A DNA stretch of 31,482 nucleotides from JBJENW01 sp051880395 (lineage in GTDB: Bacteria > Bacillota > Clostridia > Lachnospirales > Lachnospiraceae): assembly GCA_051880395.1 (NCBI GenBank), contig JBJENW010000383.1, positions 1-31,482 on the forward strand, in the 5' to 3' direction. Position numbers and translations under genes: made by a program. The notes under the pieces were generated by a model. The model searched no databases. It was not told the origin of the DNA and was given only the letters and a program-made list of their open reading frames with translations. Below are positions 8,355 through 17,598 of this stretch, one piece after another. Position 1 is the first letter of the stretch; the number at the start of each line of letters is the position of its first letter.

Positions 8355-9353
8355 ATGAAGAAGATTAGTGTATTGATACCATGTTACAACGAAGAGGAAA
8401 ATGTAGTTCCCATGAGTGAGGCAGTTGTGGAGATATTTAAAAAGGAGCTGCCACAGTATGATTATGAACTAGTATTTATTGATAACGATTCGACAGATCA
8501 CACACGGGAACTCTTGCGGGAAATCTGTAAAAAGAATCCAAAGATTAAGGCGATTTTTAATGCAAAGAATTTTGGTCAGTTTAACTCGCCATATTATGGG
8601 ATACTACAGACGACGGGGGACTGTACGATTAGTATGTGCTGTGATTTTCAGGATCCCGTAGAACTGATTCCGAAGTATGTAAAAGAGTGGGAAAACGGAT
8701 ACAAGATTGTAATCGGAATAAAAACAAGTAGTAAAGAGAATCCAATCATGTATCATCTCAGAAGTTTATATTACAAAGTGATAAAAAAGTTTTCTGATGT
8801 GGAACAGATTGAGCATTTTACAGGATCGGGATTGTATGATAAAGCGTTTGTCCAAGTCTTACGTGAACTGGATGATCCAACACCGTTTCTGCGAGGAATC
8901 GTAGCAGAACTCGGATTTCGCAGAAAAGAGATTCCGTACGAACAGCCAAAACGCAGAGCCGGAAAGACACATAATAACTGGTATTCCCTCTATGATGCAG
9001 CAATGTTGAGCTTTACATCCTATACAAAAGTGGGGCTGCGTCTGGCAACGTTCATCGGAATGGGATGCGGTATTGTAAGTGCAGTGGTCGGAATCATTTA
9101 TCTGATTATGAAACTGCTTTACTGGAATCGTTTTGCCGCAGGTATGGCACCAGTGTTGATCGGTATGATGTTTCTTGGGTCTGTGCAATTGGTGTTTATG
9201 GGATTTCTTGGCGAGTATGTGTTGAGCATTAATCGGAGAGTGATGAAACGGCCGTTGGTGGTGGAGGAAGAGAGGATTAATTTTATATCAGAAGAGGTAT
9301 CGGTGGAGAAAACTATAAATGGTTTTGGAAAAAAGGGAAAGAAGGGGGCATAA
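8355..9353 (+). CDS. Polyprenyl-phosphate glycosyltransferase (GtrB/DPM1-like)
   Basis: This is a GT2 enzyme of 332 residues with a cytosolic GT-A domain followed by two C-terminal membrane segments (roughly residues 230-260 and 270-300). IPCYNEEENVVPM, FIDNDSTDHT, NFGQFNSPYYGI and CDFQDPVELIP are the GtrB/ArnC/DPM1 motifs. QPKRRAGKTHNNWYSLYDAA precedes the membrane region, as in that family. It would load a sugar onto undecaprenyl phosphate for use on the outer face by GT-C transferases, two of which are in this operon. It starts directly after the preceding stop with AGGAGAG upstream. Its 3' part marks the change to AT-richer DNA. Confidence 0.88.
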   Translation: MKKISVLIPCYNEEENVVPMSEAVVEIFKKELPQYDYELVFIDNDSTDHTRELLREICKKNPKIKAIFNAKNFGQFNSPYYGILQTTGDCTISMCCDFQDPVELIPKYVKEWENGYKIVIGIKTSSKENPIMYHLRSLYYKVIKKFSDVEQIEHFTGSGLYDKAFVQVLRELDDPTPFLRGIVAELGFRRKEIPYEQPKRRAGKTHNNWYSLYDAAMLSFTSYTKVGLRLATFIGMGCGIVSAVVGIIYLIMKLLYWNRFAAGMAPVLIGMMFLGSVQLVFMGFLGEYVLSINRRVMKRPLVVEEERINFISEEVSVEKTINGFGKKGKKGA

Positions 9354-9359
9354 CGGAAA

Positions 9360-10175
9360 ATGGAATTAAAGGAAATACAAGAAAAGAACCGAATAATATT
9401 GAATGAGATAGACCGAGTTTGTAACAAGTATGGAATCACATATTATTTAGATTCAGGAGCATTATTGGGAGCAATACGACATAAGAGTTTTATTCCGTGG
9501 GATGATGATTTAGATATAGCATTTTCACGAAAAGAATACTGCAAATTTCGCGAAATAGTAAAGAAAGAGTGGTCTGATGGAGAATATAGGTTATATGAAC
9601 CAGCTGACATTGGCGAAGAAATGTGGATAGATTGGACAAATCATGTAATACATACAACAGATGAATGGAAAAAAGGAATTAATAATGATGAATATGCGAA
9701 GGTCATTGCAGAGGATCATCCTTATATTGATATTTTTATAATTGATAGTTTGCCAGATAACCCAATAAAGCAGAGAAGTTTGTTTTTAAAATTAATTTTG
9801 GATTATGGATTGGCAATGGGACATCGTCCGAAGATTCGTTATGATGCATATAATGGTGTGCAAAAAGTTGTTGTATGGATTTTAGCTCATATAGGAAAAC
9901 ATCTGTCAATGAAAAAAATAATAGAACGTTATAACAAGCATTGCACGATGTATCAAAATGATTGTACAAACGAGAGTTTTTTTAGTAACTATTCTTTTCC
10001 AAATGGGTTTCGTAAAGTATATCAAAAAGCATGGTTTTTAAATGGGAGTAAAGTTCAATTAGATGGAGTGAGTTATAATGCTCCTAAAAATCCACATGAA
10101 TATTTATCATTAACTTATGGAGATTATATGAAGCTTCCACCAGAAGCTGAGCGAATGCCAAAACATTGGCAATAA
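9360..10175 (+). CDS. licD: LicD-family phosphotransferase
   Basis: LicD proteins transfer a phosphorylated amino alcohol, classically phosphocholine from CDP-choline, to sugars of surface glycans. At 271 residues this matches the family. The N-terminal core is unmistakable: YYLDSGALLGAIRHKSFIPW followed by DDDLDI around residues 27-54. The C-terminus NPHEYLSLTYGDYMKLPPEA is the second LicD hallmark. No choline-uptake or choline-kinase genes are nearby. The next gene encodes a cytidylyltransferase fused to a PLP enzyme, so the group transferred may be something other than choline. It is the first gene of the AT-rich block, six bases after the preceding stop. Confidence 0.92.
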   Translation: MELKEIQEKNRIILNEIDRVCNKYGITYYLDSGALLGAIRHKSFIPWDDDLDIAFSRKEYCKFREIVKKEWSDGEYRLYEPADIGEEMWIDWTNHVIHTTDEWKKGINNDEYAKVIAEDHPYIDIFIIDSLPDNPIKQRSLFLKLILDYGLAMGHRPKIRYDAYNGVQKVVVWILAHIGKHLSMKKIIERYNKHCTMYQNDCTNESFFSNYSFPNGFRKVYQKAWFLNGSKVQLDGVSYNAPKNPHEYLSLTYGDYMKLPPEAERMPKHWQ

Positions 10176-10228
10176 GAAGATAATATATAAACAAAATTTG
10201 AGACATAGTATGCTAGGGAGTGATGATA

Positions 10229-12055
10229 ATGCAAGCAATTATATTGGCAGCAGGTATGGGAAAACGCCTTAAAGATTTAACAAAAAATAATACAAAATGC
10301 ATGATAAAGGTAAATGGGGTGACATTGATTGAACGTGTGCTTAATCAATTGGAAAAATTGCATTTATCACGAATTGTGATAGTCGTTGGATATAAAGGAA
10401 AAGAGCTTATAGAGTATATTGCAACGTTAAATGTTAGTACACCGATTTGCTACATAGAAAATTCAATTTATGATAAAACCAATAATATCTATTCGCTTTC
10501 TTTGGCTCAGGAGTATTTAAAAAAAGAAGATACGATTTTACTGGAATCAGATTTGATTTTTGAAGATTCTGTTCTTCAGACCCTTGTGGATGATTCAAGA
10601 GAGACGTTGGCATTGGTGGATCATTACGAGAGTTGGATGGATGGAACATGTTTGAAACTTGGAAAAGATGATAGTATAGAAGCTTTTGTTCCAGGAAAGA
10701 AATTGGAGTTTAAAGATACAACAGAATATTATAAAACCGTTAATATCTATAAATTTAGCCAGCATTTTTCTGTTACACATTATGTTCCGTTTTTAGAGGC
10801 TTATTCGCAGGCGTTGGGAAATAATGAATATTATGAGCAGGTGCTAAGAGTCATTGCAATGTTAGATGATCCGGAAATTAAGGCTAAGAAGCTGGAGGGA
10901 CAAAAATGGTATGAGATAGACGATGTTCAGGATTTGGATATTGCTTCATCTATTTTTGCAACAGATAAAGATGTGAAGGTAAAGGCGATTTCATCAAGAT
11001 ATGGTGGATATTGGAGGTATCCGAAATTAAAGGATTTTTGCTATTTGGTAAACCCGTATTTTCCACCACAGAGAATGCTTGATGAGATAAAAGCAAATTT
11101 TGAAATATTGGTAACACAATGTCCATCTGGTATGCGAGTGAATCGATTATTGGTTGCAAAAAATTTTGGATTGAAAGAGGAACATGTCTTAGTAGGAAAT
11201 GGAGCAGCGGAGTTAATAAAAGCTTTGATGGAAAAACAACAGGGAAAAATAGGTATTATTCGACCAACGTTTGAAGAATATGCTAATCGGTGTAAAGAAA
11301 ACCAGTGTGTTGTATTTGAACCGGATAATGAGGATTTTTCTTATAGAGCAGAGGATTTGATGATGTTTTTTGAAAAAAAAGATATTACATCTCTCGTGTT
11401 GATTAATCCGGACAATCCAAGTGGAAACTATATTTCGAAGCAATCAGTGATTGAATTGATCGAGTGGTGTAAAAACAGAGGTATTCAATTAATCGTAGAT
11501 GAATCATTTATTGATTTTGCTGAGGAAGAAAACAATACGTTATTAGATGAAGAAATTATGCAGAAATATAATAATCTAGTTGTAGTAAAGTCTCTTTCAA
11601 AATCGTATGGAATTCCAGGATTGCGTTTAGGGATTTTGGCATCTTCAGATGAAAAGTTGATGACAGAATTGAGTCGAAATGTGGCAATTTGGAATATCAA
11701 TTCTTTTGCAGAATTTTATCTTCAGATTGCAGAAAAGTATAAGCAAAGCTATGAAGATGCAATGCAAAAATTCAAACAAGTCCGAAAAAAATATATCGAT
11801 GACTTGCAGAAAATTGCAGCTTTGCGGGTTATTCCTTCACAGGCAAATTATGTGATGGTAGAGATTTTAAATGGTATGACAGCAAAAGAACTAACCACAA
11901 TCTTGCTTGAGGAGCATGATTTGTTAATTAAAGATTTGTCGGCAAAAACGCAGAGAAATGGAAAACAATTTGTTAGACTCGCAGTTCGGCGTGAGGAAGA
12001 AAATAATCATTTGATTATTGTATTGCAGAATGTGTGTAAGAATTTGTCTAGTTAA
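10229..12055 (+). CDS. Cytidylyltransferase fused to CobD/HisC-like PLP enzyme
   Basis: This is a 608-residue two-domain cytosolic protein. Residues 1 to about 235 are a sugar/choline-phosphate nucleotidyltransferase (MQAIILAAGMGKRLKDL, TKCMIKVNG, LLESDLIFED), LicC-like. Residues about 240-608 are a fold-type I PLP enzyme: VGNGAAELIKALM, NPDNPSGNY, DESFIDF at 424-430, and SLSKSYGIPGLRLG with the PLP lysine at 458. DESFIDF and IPGLRLG recall CobD threonine-phosphate decarboxylase more than plain HisC. I infer that the PLP half makes an amino-alcohol phosphate (ethanolamine-, aminopropanol- or serinol-phosphate), the other half forms its CDP derivative, and the adjacent LicD transfers it. The PntC architecture (AEP cytidylyltransferase plus transaminase) is the closest known parallel, but no phosphonate genes are seen here. 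I chose ATG 10229 because GGGAG is eight bases upstream. Confidence 0.82.
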   Translation: MQAIILAAGMGKRLKDLTKNNTKCMIKVNGVTLIERVLNQLEKLHLSRIVIVVGYKGKELIEYIATLNVSTPICYIENSIYDKTNNIYSLSLAQEYLKKEDTILLESDLIFEDSVLQTLVDDSRETLALVDHYESWMDGTCLKLGKDDSIEAFVPGKKLEFKDTTEYYKTVNIYKFSQHFSVTHYVPFLEAYSQALGNNEYYEQVLRVIAMLDDPEIKAKKLEGQKWYEIDDVQDLDIASSIFATDKDVKVKAISSRYGGYWRYPKLKDFCYLVNPYFPPQRMLDEIKANFEILVTQCPSGMRVNRLLVAKNFGLKEEHVLVGNGAAELIKALMEKQQGKIGIIRPTFEEYANRCKENQCVVFEPDNEDFSYRAEDLMMFFEKKDITSLVLINPDNPSGNYISKQSVIELIEWCKNRGIQLIVDESFIDFAEEENNTLLDEEIMQKYNNLVVVKSLSKSYGIPGLRLGILASSDEKLMTELSRNVAIWNINSFAEFYLQIAEKYKQSYEDAMQKFKQVRKKYIDDLQKIAALRVIPSQANYVMVEILNGMTAKELTTILLEEHDLLIKDLSAKTQRNGKQFVRLAVRREEENNHLIIVLQNVCKNLSS

Positions 12056-12097
12056 TGTGGAAAATCGAAAAAATATTTTTGGAAAGAAGGTGGACAT

Positions 12098-13153
12098 ATG
12101 AAAATGACAATTGTTGGAGGAGGAAATATAGGAACTTTATTGGCTGCTGAAATGGCAAAAAAAGGACATTCGGTTACAGTTTATACTTCTAAACCCCAAA
12201 AATGGGTAAATAATATTGAAGTTTTTGACAAAAATGATAAGTTCCTTTTTTGTGGTAAAATACAGAAAATTACATCAGATATGCAAGAGGCTATGACAAA
12301 TGCAGATATTATTTGGGTCACAATGCCATCATATTTATTTACGAGATTAGCCTTGCAAATGGAAATGTATTTAAGTGATGGGCAATATGTAGGTATCATT
12401 CCAGGAACTGGTGGAGCAGAATTTTCGTTTCAGCCATTAGTGAAAAAAGGATGTCATTTATTTGGTGTTCAACGGGTTCCAGCGATAGCCAGAGTAAAAG
12501 AATATGGTCAGAGTGTCTATATGTTAGGTAAAAAAGATAAAATTAATGTTGGAGTAATAGGAAAGGATGAAAAAATCTCAGATTTGTTAGAAGAAATATT
12601 TGAGATTTCTTGCATCAAGTTGCCCAATTATTTGTCAGTTACGCTTACACCATCCAATCCATTATTACATACAACAAGATTATATTCGATGTTTCGAAAT
12701 TATTCTGACGGAGAAAAATATGAGCGAAATTACGGATTTTATAGAGAATGGGATGATGAGTCTTCAAAATTGCTTTTAAAATGTGATGAAGAGTTGCAAC
12801 AATTGTGTAGGATAATTCCGATGAATTTGAAGAATGTTGTTTCACTGAAAGAACATTATGAGTCAGAGACAGTTGAAGAAATGACGAAAAAAATATGTAG
12901 TATTGAGGCATTTCATAATATTGATTCACCAATGAAAAAAGAAAAGGGAGGTTGGATACCGGATTTTGAGTCTAGATATTTTAAAGCTGATTTTGCATAT
13001 GGACTGAAAATAATAGTAGATATTGCAAGACTTTTTGAAGTTGACGTACCTTGTATGAATAGAATTTGGAATTGGTATACTAATACAGTAAATGAATCTG
13101 AATTCTTTAGATTAAATTCTTCTAAATTAGATTTCTTGAAATATTATGAGTAG
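12098..13153 (+). CDS. Octopine/nopaline (opine) dehydrogenase-like protein
   Basis: This is a 351-residue NAD(P)-dependent dehydrogenase with an N-terminal Rossmann domain (MKMTIVGGGNIGTLLAAEMA, GGGNIG at 7-12) and an all-helical C-terminal domain. TPSNPLLHTTRLYSMF is the octopine-dehydrogenase C-domain motif (N-P-x-x-H), followed by many charged helices. Opine dehydrogenases condense an amino group reductively with a 2-oxo acid. N-(1-carboxyethyl) amino acids are known constituents of some bacterial polysaccharides, which fits this neighbourhood. Alternatively it could be a ketopantoate-reductase-like enzyme on another substrate. AAGAAGGTGG lies a few bases before the start. It sits between the fused transferase and the flippase. 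Confidence 0.75.
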   Translation: MKMTIVGGGNIGTLLAAEMAKKGHSVTVYTSKPQKWVNNIEVFDKNDKFLFCGKIQKITSDMQEAMTNADIIWVTMPSYLFTRLALQMEMYLSDGQYVGIIPGTGGAEFSFQPLVKKGCHLFGVQRVPAIARVKEYGQSVYMLGKKDKINVGVIGKDEKISDLLEEIFEISCIKLPNYLSVTLTPSNPLLHTTRLYSMFRNYSDGEKYERNYGFYREWDDESSKLLLKCDEELQQLCRIIPMNLKNVVSLKEHYESETVEEMTKKICSIEAFHNIDSPMKKEKGGWIPDFESRYFKADFAYGLKIIVDIARLFEVDVPCMNRIWNWYTNTVNESEFFRLNSSKLDFLKYYE

Positions 13154-13167
13154 GAGAAGTTAACAAA

Positions 13168-14394
13168 ATGAGTGATAGAAAGAATTTGATTTGGAATGCA
13201 ATTGCAGCAGCTATATGTGCTATTAACGGAGTTATAATTACGGCGGTAGTCTCAAGAGTAAATGGAATTGAAATAGCAGGAATGTTTACAATTGCTTTTG
13301 CAATGGCTAATTTACTTTCAAATATCGGAAAGTATGGTATGAAAAAATACCAGGTGACGCAAGGGAATGGGAGATATACATTTTCGACTTTTTTGTATTC
13401 TCGGTTTGTTACAGTTGTATTGATGATCATTGCGGTTTTGGGCTATGTGTGTTTGAAAATGAAAGTAGAAAACATGCAGACTCAGAAAGTTATAATTATA
13501 CTCGGAGTAAGTTCGTGGTATTTTTTAGAAGCGTTAGAAGATGTTTTTGCAGGCGAATATCAGGCAAAAGGACGTCTGGATGTAGGAAGTAAAATTCTTA
13601 TTCTTCGGTGGATTGTGATATTAATAGTATTTGTTTTCTGCGATTATGTTTGTACTTTAGAGAAAGCTCTATTTATGTCAAATTTATTTGGGATTATAAT
13701 AGAAATTTTGAGTATAAGTGCGACGTATCATAAATACATAGGAAGAGCAGGTTCAGTACAAATGAAACAAGTAATGCAGGTTCTAAGGATATGTTTGCCG
13801 CTTTCTGTTTCAGGTTTTTTATATTTTTATACTACGAATTTATCAAAGTATGCGATAGAAACATATTCAACAGATACAGCACAGGCAATTTATGGATATA
13901 TTTCTTTGCCTGTTTTTGCAATATCTGTGTTGAATAGCATAATTTATCAACCAGAATTAACCTACTATGCCGCAGAATGGAAGCAGGATCGGCAAGCATT
14001 TAGCAGAAGAATGAAACGACAGTTGTTGCGTATAGCTGGAATAGGAGGAATGGCAATAATTTGTGCATATTTTTGTGGCGTTCCAATCTTATCAATAATT
14101 TACCATGTTAATTTAAATGAACAGAGATCAAACATTTTGATGGTTATTTTGGGTGGGGTGTTATTGGCAATAGGCGGATTTATTGAAACAATGCTGACGG
14201 TTATAGGGGAACAGAAAAAAGCGATGTACGGATATCTTGTTGTATGCCTACTGGGAAAATTCATTGTAGATAATATGGTAAAAAAATATGAGTTAGATGG
14301 GGGAGTAATAGGATATGTCTGTACGATGACAATGTATGTTTTATTTTTTGGGGGAATGTATCTGCGAGTCCGTTTTAAAAATGAACAGATGTAA
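13168..14394 (+). CDS. Wzx-like oligosaccharide flippase (MOP superfamily)
   Basis: This is a 408-residue integral membrane protein with about twelve hydrophobic segments and short loops. The N-terminus NLIWNAIAAAICAINGVIIT followed by EIAGMFTIAFAMANLLSNIG matches the polysaccharide-exporter pattern, including the charged, glycine-containing connection to the second helix (KYGMKKYQVTQG). It would move lipid-linked glycan units from the inner to the outer leaflet. GGAGAAG lies ten bases before the start, and only 14 bases separate it from the preceding gene. A flippase implies a Wzx/Wzy-type product, yet no obvious Wzy polymerase is in the window; the 694-residue protein at 15500 could fill that place but looks more like GT39. 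Confidence 0.85.
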   Translation: MSDRKNLIWNAIAAAICAINGVIITAVVSRVNGIEIAGMFTIAFAMANLLSNIGKYGMKKYQVTQGNGRYTFSTFLYSRFVTVVLMIIAVLGYVCLKMKVENMQTQKVIIILGVSSWYFLEALEDVFAGEYQAKGRLDVGSKILILRWIVILIVFVFCDYVCTLEKALFMSNLFGIIIEILSISATYHKYIGRAGSVQMKQVMQVLRICLPLSVSGFLYFYTTNLSKYAIETYSTDTAQAIYGYISLPVFAISVLNSIIYQPELTYYAAEWKQDRQAFSRRMKRQLLRIAGIGGMAIICAYFCGVPILSIIYHVNLNEQRSNILMVILGGVLLAIGGFIETMLTVIGEQKKAMYGYLVVCLLGKFIVDNMVKKYELDGGVIGYVCTMTMYVLFFGGMYLRVRFKNEQM

Positions 14395-14443
14395 AGCATC
14401 AATTTCAATTTTAGAATACTTTTTGAAATTAAAGGAGAAGAAA

Positions 14444-15472
14444 ATGCAACATTTATTTACCATTGGAATTGCATCTTATAATTATGAAAAATTTTTAAAA
14501 AAAAGTTTAGAGGCAATTAAGAGACAGAAATTTAAAGATTATGAAGTTCTGATATCAGATGATTGTTCAACAGATCAGTCAGTTGCAATGATTCGGGAAT
14601 TTATGAGACAGAATCCGGAAATGGATATAAGATTAATTGAAAGTAAAAAAAATGAGGGATTAATAGCGAATAAGAATAAGATAATTCAGTCGTGTGAAGG
14701 AGAATATTTGATTTTATGTGATGCGGATGATTGGATGGATGAAAAGTGTTTGGAAAAGATTGCGGAAGAAATTAAAAAAGAGAATCCGGATAGGGTGATC
14801 GTCGAGGTGGCACACATAGGGGAAGACGGAAAAATTATTCAAGTAGAGCATATTCCCAAGAACCAGACAAAGTGGGGATGGAATATACATCATGGATGTG
14901 CAAATAAAGTAAGTATTTTAAGAGAACATGATATTAAAATTAAAGGAACACCAGATGATGTATATTTTACGATAGAATTTGCAAAATATTGTAAAAAGGT
15001 ATCTGTTGTAAACGAAGTATTATATTATTGGCTGGTTCATTTAGACTCTGAAGGAAGAAAGATCAAACAGAATGTTTCGGAAGAGTCCATTGCAGAATTA
15101 GTAAAATGTATTCCTTTTATTGGTGAGACGATTCAATATATTGAGGAACGAAATGATATGAATATGAAGAAAGATCGAGAAGAGCTACGTCTCGTGATGC
15201 TAAAATTGTATTATTTTACGATCTTTTTTTCATTTCAAAAATTTAGTTTGAAACAAAAGCTATTTTCTTATCGAATTATTAAGAGCATTATGCAAAGAGT
15301 GGATGAAAGCTATTTGTCTAATTCGCTTTTAAAGGACAAGCAAAATGCACCTTTGAGAGAATATGCAATGCAAGGAATATCCATTGGTGTCTTGTTGGAA
15401 AAACTGCATTTAATGCCGTTGGCATTAGTTGGATATCATATTTTAACAAAGTTTAAATATTTTGATCAATAA
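14444..15472 (+). CDS. Family 2 glycosyltransferase
   Basis: This is a 342-residue GT-A enzyme, probably at the inner face of the membrane. FTIGIASYNYEKFLKKSLEA opens the nucleotide-binding domain, VLISDDCSTDQS follows, and CDADDWMDEKCLEKI carries the DxD metal motif. The C-terminal half is helical and basic and has no membrane segment that I can see. The frame is open back to 14336, within the flippase gene, but AAAGGAG at 14431-14437 and the family N-terminus place the start at ATG 14444. It probably adds one sugar to the lipid-linked repeat unit. Donor and acceptor cannot be predicted. Confidence 0.85.
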   Translation: MQHLFTIGIASYNYEKFLKKSLEAIKRQKFKDYEVLISDDCSTDQSVAMIREFMRQNPEMDIRLIESKKNEGLIANKNKIIQSCEGEYLILCDADDWMDEKCLEKIAEEIKKENPDRVIVEVAHIGEDGKIIQVEHIPKNQTKWGWNIHHGCANKVSILREHDIKIKGTPDDVYFTIEFAKYCKKVSVVNEVLYYWLVHLDSEGRKIKQNVSEESIAELVKCIPFIGETIQYIEERNDMNMKKDREELRLVMLKLYYFTIFFSFQKFSLKQKLFSYRIIKSIMQRVDESYLSNSLLKDKQNAPLREYAMQGISIGVLLEKLHLMPLALVGYHILTKFKYFDQ

Positions 15473-15499
15473 GTCCAAGATACAAGGAGTAATAGAGAT

Positions 15500-17584
15500 A
15501 TGGAAAAAAGAAAAAAGTTCATTTTTAGACCGGAATGGGCGAAATATATGTACTGGGTTTCACTTTGGTTTTTTCTGGAAGCATTTATATTTGGTAATGG
15601 AAATGCTTCCTTGTGCAAGAATCTCAGCAACATTTCATTTGGTGTAATGTTTTTTTGTATGTTGTTGGCTACAATACTATGGATAAATCCAAAAAATAGT
15701 AGAGATGCTAAAAGTGAAATACAAATTTTAGGAATGTTTTTAATCTTAAGTATTTTTTGGAATGTAAATTTTGGTTGTACGCGGAATGCATCCATAAATA
15801 TGCTGATGGCTTGTATAGGGTTGCTTTCGTTAAATATTTGTGCTGTGTTATTACTGTTTCATTTTTTAAAAACGAAACAATATTTAAATATAATTTCACG
15901 TAATACATGGAAAAAATATATAGGTCTTTATGGAATTCTTATTTTATATGCAATTTTATCAATTCAAGATTTTGGAATATGGTTTAAAGGTGATAGTTAT
16001 ATTTATTATAACGCTATTTTGCGAGGGAAAGATACATGGGATTTTACTTTAAATGATTTATCCGCATTTCGAATGGGTGGACATACTACATATGCATATG
16101 CATTTTTTTTGTATATTGGAGAGTATTTGTGGCATGCACTTGGGAATGGGATTAGATTAATGAATATATTACTTGCAGAGATCACAATCGCATGTTTTTA
16201 TGGAATATGTGTAAAATTATTTAAGAAATCTGATGTAATAGAACAGACTTTATTAACAGCAATTTTTGCTTTTGCACCATTATTGTTTGGAACGTCGTAT
16301 TTGGTAAATTCGGATTTCCCAATGCTTTGCTTTTTTGTCATTTTTGTATTTGCTTATATGCATCAACTAAAGGTGCTTCAATACCTTTCTGCTTTGGCAT
16401 TATGCTTTTCAAAGGAAATTGCTATTTTGATTTTAGCAGGTTTTTATCTGGGGGAATGTATTTATGCTGCTATAAATAGAAAAAAAAATTGCAAGATTAG
16501 TTATATAATTAGAGAAATTTTTTCTGTAAATAGAATTCTAATGTATTCAGGAGTATTTTTTTATTTAATCCCAGCATTTTTATTGAAAGATGGTTGGATG
16601 AAGAATTTGCGTGTTCTTTTAGTAAAAACTTCGGAACAATCAAGCAAAAAATATCCGGATTTAATTGTTAAGTGGCATTATTATGTATATAAAGCTGAAG
16701 AAATGTTTTGTATGAATTTTATGTGGGTGTTGTTGGTAGTAGTAGTCTTTTTGATGGGACGAGAAGTGATTGTAAAATTTAGAAAAAAGAAAAAAAGTGA
16801 AAAATCACTGTGGCTTAGAAATCCGATGATATTGCCCTTGTTTTTTTCATGGAGCATGTTTGCATTTATCAGTATTTATTATTTTACATATGTTCATTAT
16901 CGTTATGTTCAATTAAATTTATTTTTTATGGTACTTTTGCTTGGAAGCGCAGTAGAATTAATACGAAAAAGAAGGATTAAATATGGTGCCCTGAGTGGAA
17001 TTCTCGTATTGTTTTTATGCGAAAGTTACATTTTGCTTGATCCACTTACATATATGATGCTTCCGAAATTTAACGCTGGAAATAAAAATATGGTTTCAAC
17101 ACGGAGGTATTTTTATGGGGGTGAGCCATATGGTTTTGGATATATTGAAAGTGATCAAGAGATAGTAGTTGAGCATTATTTACATGAGGGATTAGATTAT
17201 AATCGACAAGAAATAGGATTACAACGCGTGTTAGAGAAAGCTTTTGATGAGATAGATTATAAAAGTAGAAAGCTGGTAGTATTGCAAAATTTTGGGGGAT
17301 GGTTGCAAAATGATTGTTGGCAATTATTTGGTGCAAATCGTTCAAATGGTTATTATTGGGATGAGAAGTTGAAAACAATTAAAAATGAAAATTTAGGAAA
17401 TGAGGAAATTCATTTTGAAATTTCGGCGAGTGATGAAACTATGGAACAATACGATGAGGTATATTATTTTTCTTTTACATTCAATAAATATGCTAAAGAT
17501 GAATTTTTAAAGAAAAAGAAAATTTTACAGGAATTTGAGGTTTCGAATGGAGCATGGAAAATTAAGGTATATAAAGTAAAATAG
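15500..17584 (+). CDS. Large membrane glycosyltransferase, GT39/PMT-like
   Basis: This is a 694-residue protein with roughly a dozen membrane segments over the first 530 residues, then a soluble C-terminal domain of about 150 residues, presumably outside. FGIWFKGDSYIYYNAI around residues 155-170 gives an acidic residue in the first large loop, as in GT-C folds, and FGTSYLVNSDFPMLCFFVIF resembles the PMT_2 region. Two roles are possible: transfer of a sugar from polyprenyl phosphate onto the glycan, or a polymerase-like role. The very low G+C and AT-biased codons match its neighbours in the 9360-19330 block. GGAGTAATAGAG precedes the start. Next to the repeat-containing surface protein, it could even glycosylate that protein. 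Confidence 0.65.
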   Translation: MEKRKKFIFRPEWAKYMYWVSLWFFLEAFIFGNGNASLCKNLSNISFGVMFFCMLLATILWINPKNSRDAKSEIQILGMFLILSIFWNVNFGCTRNASINMLMACIGLLSLNICAVLLLFHFLKTKQYLNIISRNTWKKYIGLYGILILYAILSIQDFGIWFKGDSYIYYNAILRGKDTWDFTLNDLSAFRMGGHTTYAYAFFLYIGEYLWHALGNGIRLMNILLAEITIACFYGICVKLFKKSDVIEQTLLTAIFAFAPLLFGTSYLVNSDFPMLCFFVIFVFAYMHQLKVLQYLSALALCFSKEIAILILAGFYLGECIYAAINRKKNCKISYIIREIFSVNRILMYSGVFFYLIPAFLLKDGWMKNLRVLLVKTSEQSSKKYPDLIVKWHYYVYKAEEMFCMNFMWVLLVVVVFLMGREVIVKFRKKKKSEKSLWLRNPMILPLFFSWSMFAFISIYYFTYVHYRYVQLNLFFMVLLLGSAVELIRKRRIKYGALSGILVLFLCESYILLDPLTYMMLPKFNAGNKNMVSTRRYFYGGEPYGFGYIESDQEIVVEHYLHEGLDYNRQEIGLQRVLEKAFDEIDYKSRKLVVLQNFGGWLQNDCWQLFGANRSNGYYWDEKLKTIKNENLGNEEIHFEISASDETMEQYDEVYYFSFTFNKYAKDEFLKKKKILQEFEVSNGAWKIKVYKVK

Positions 17585-17598
17585 GAAGGATGGAAGTT

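Noticed and set aside
14336..14443. A 36-residue N-terminal extension of the GT2 gene
   Set aside because: It lies partly inside the flippase gene and lacks a ribosome site; AAAGGAG supports 14444.
15500..17584. Wzy polymerase
   Set aside because: The acidic first-loop motif and soluble C-terminal domain look more like GT-C/GT39 than Wzy, which usually lacks such a tail; kept only as an alternative.
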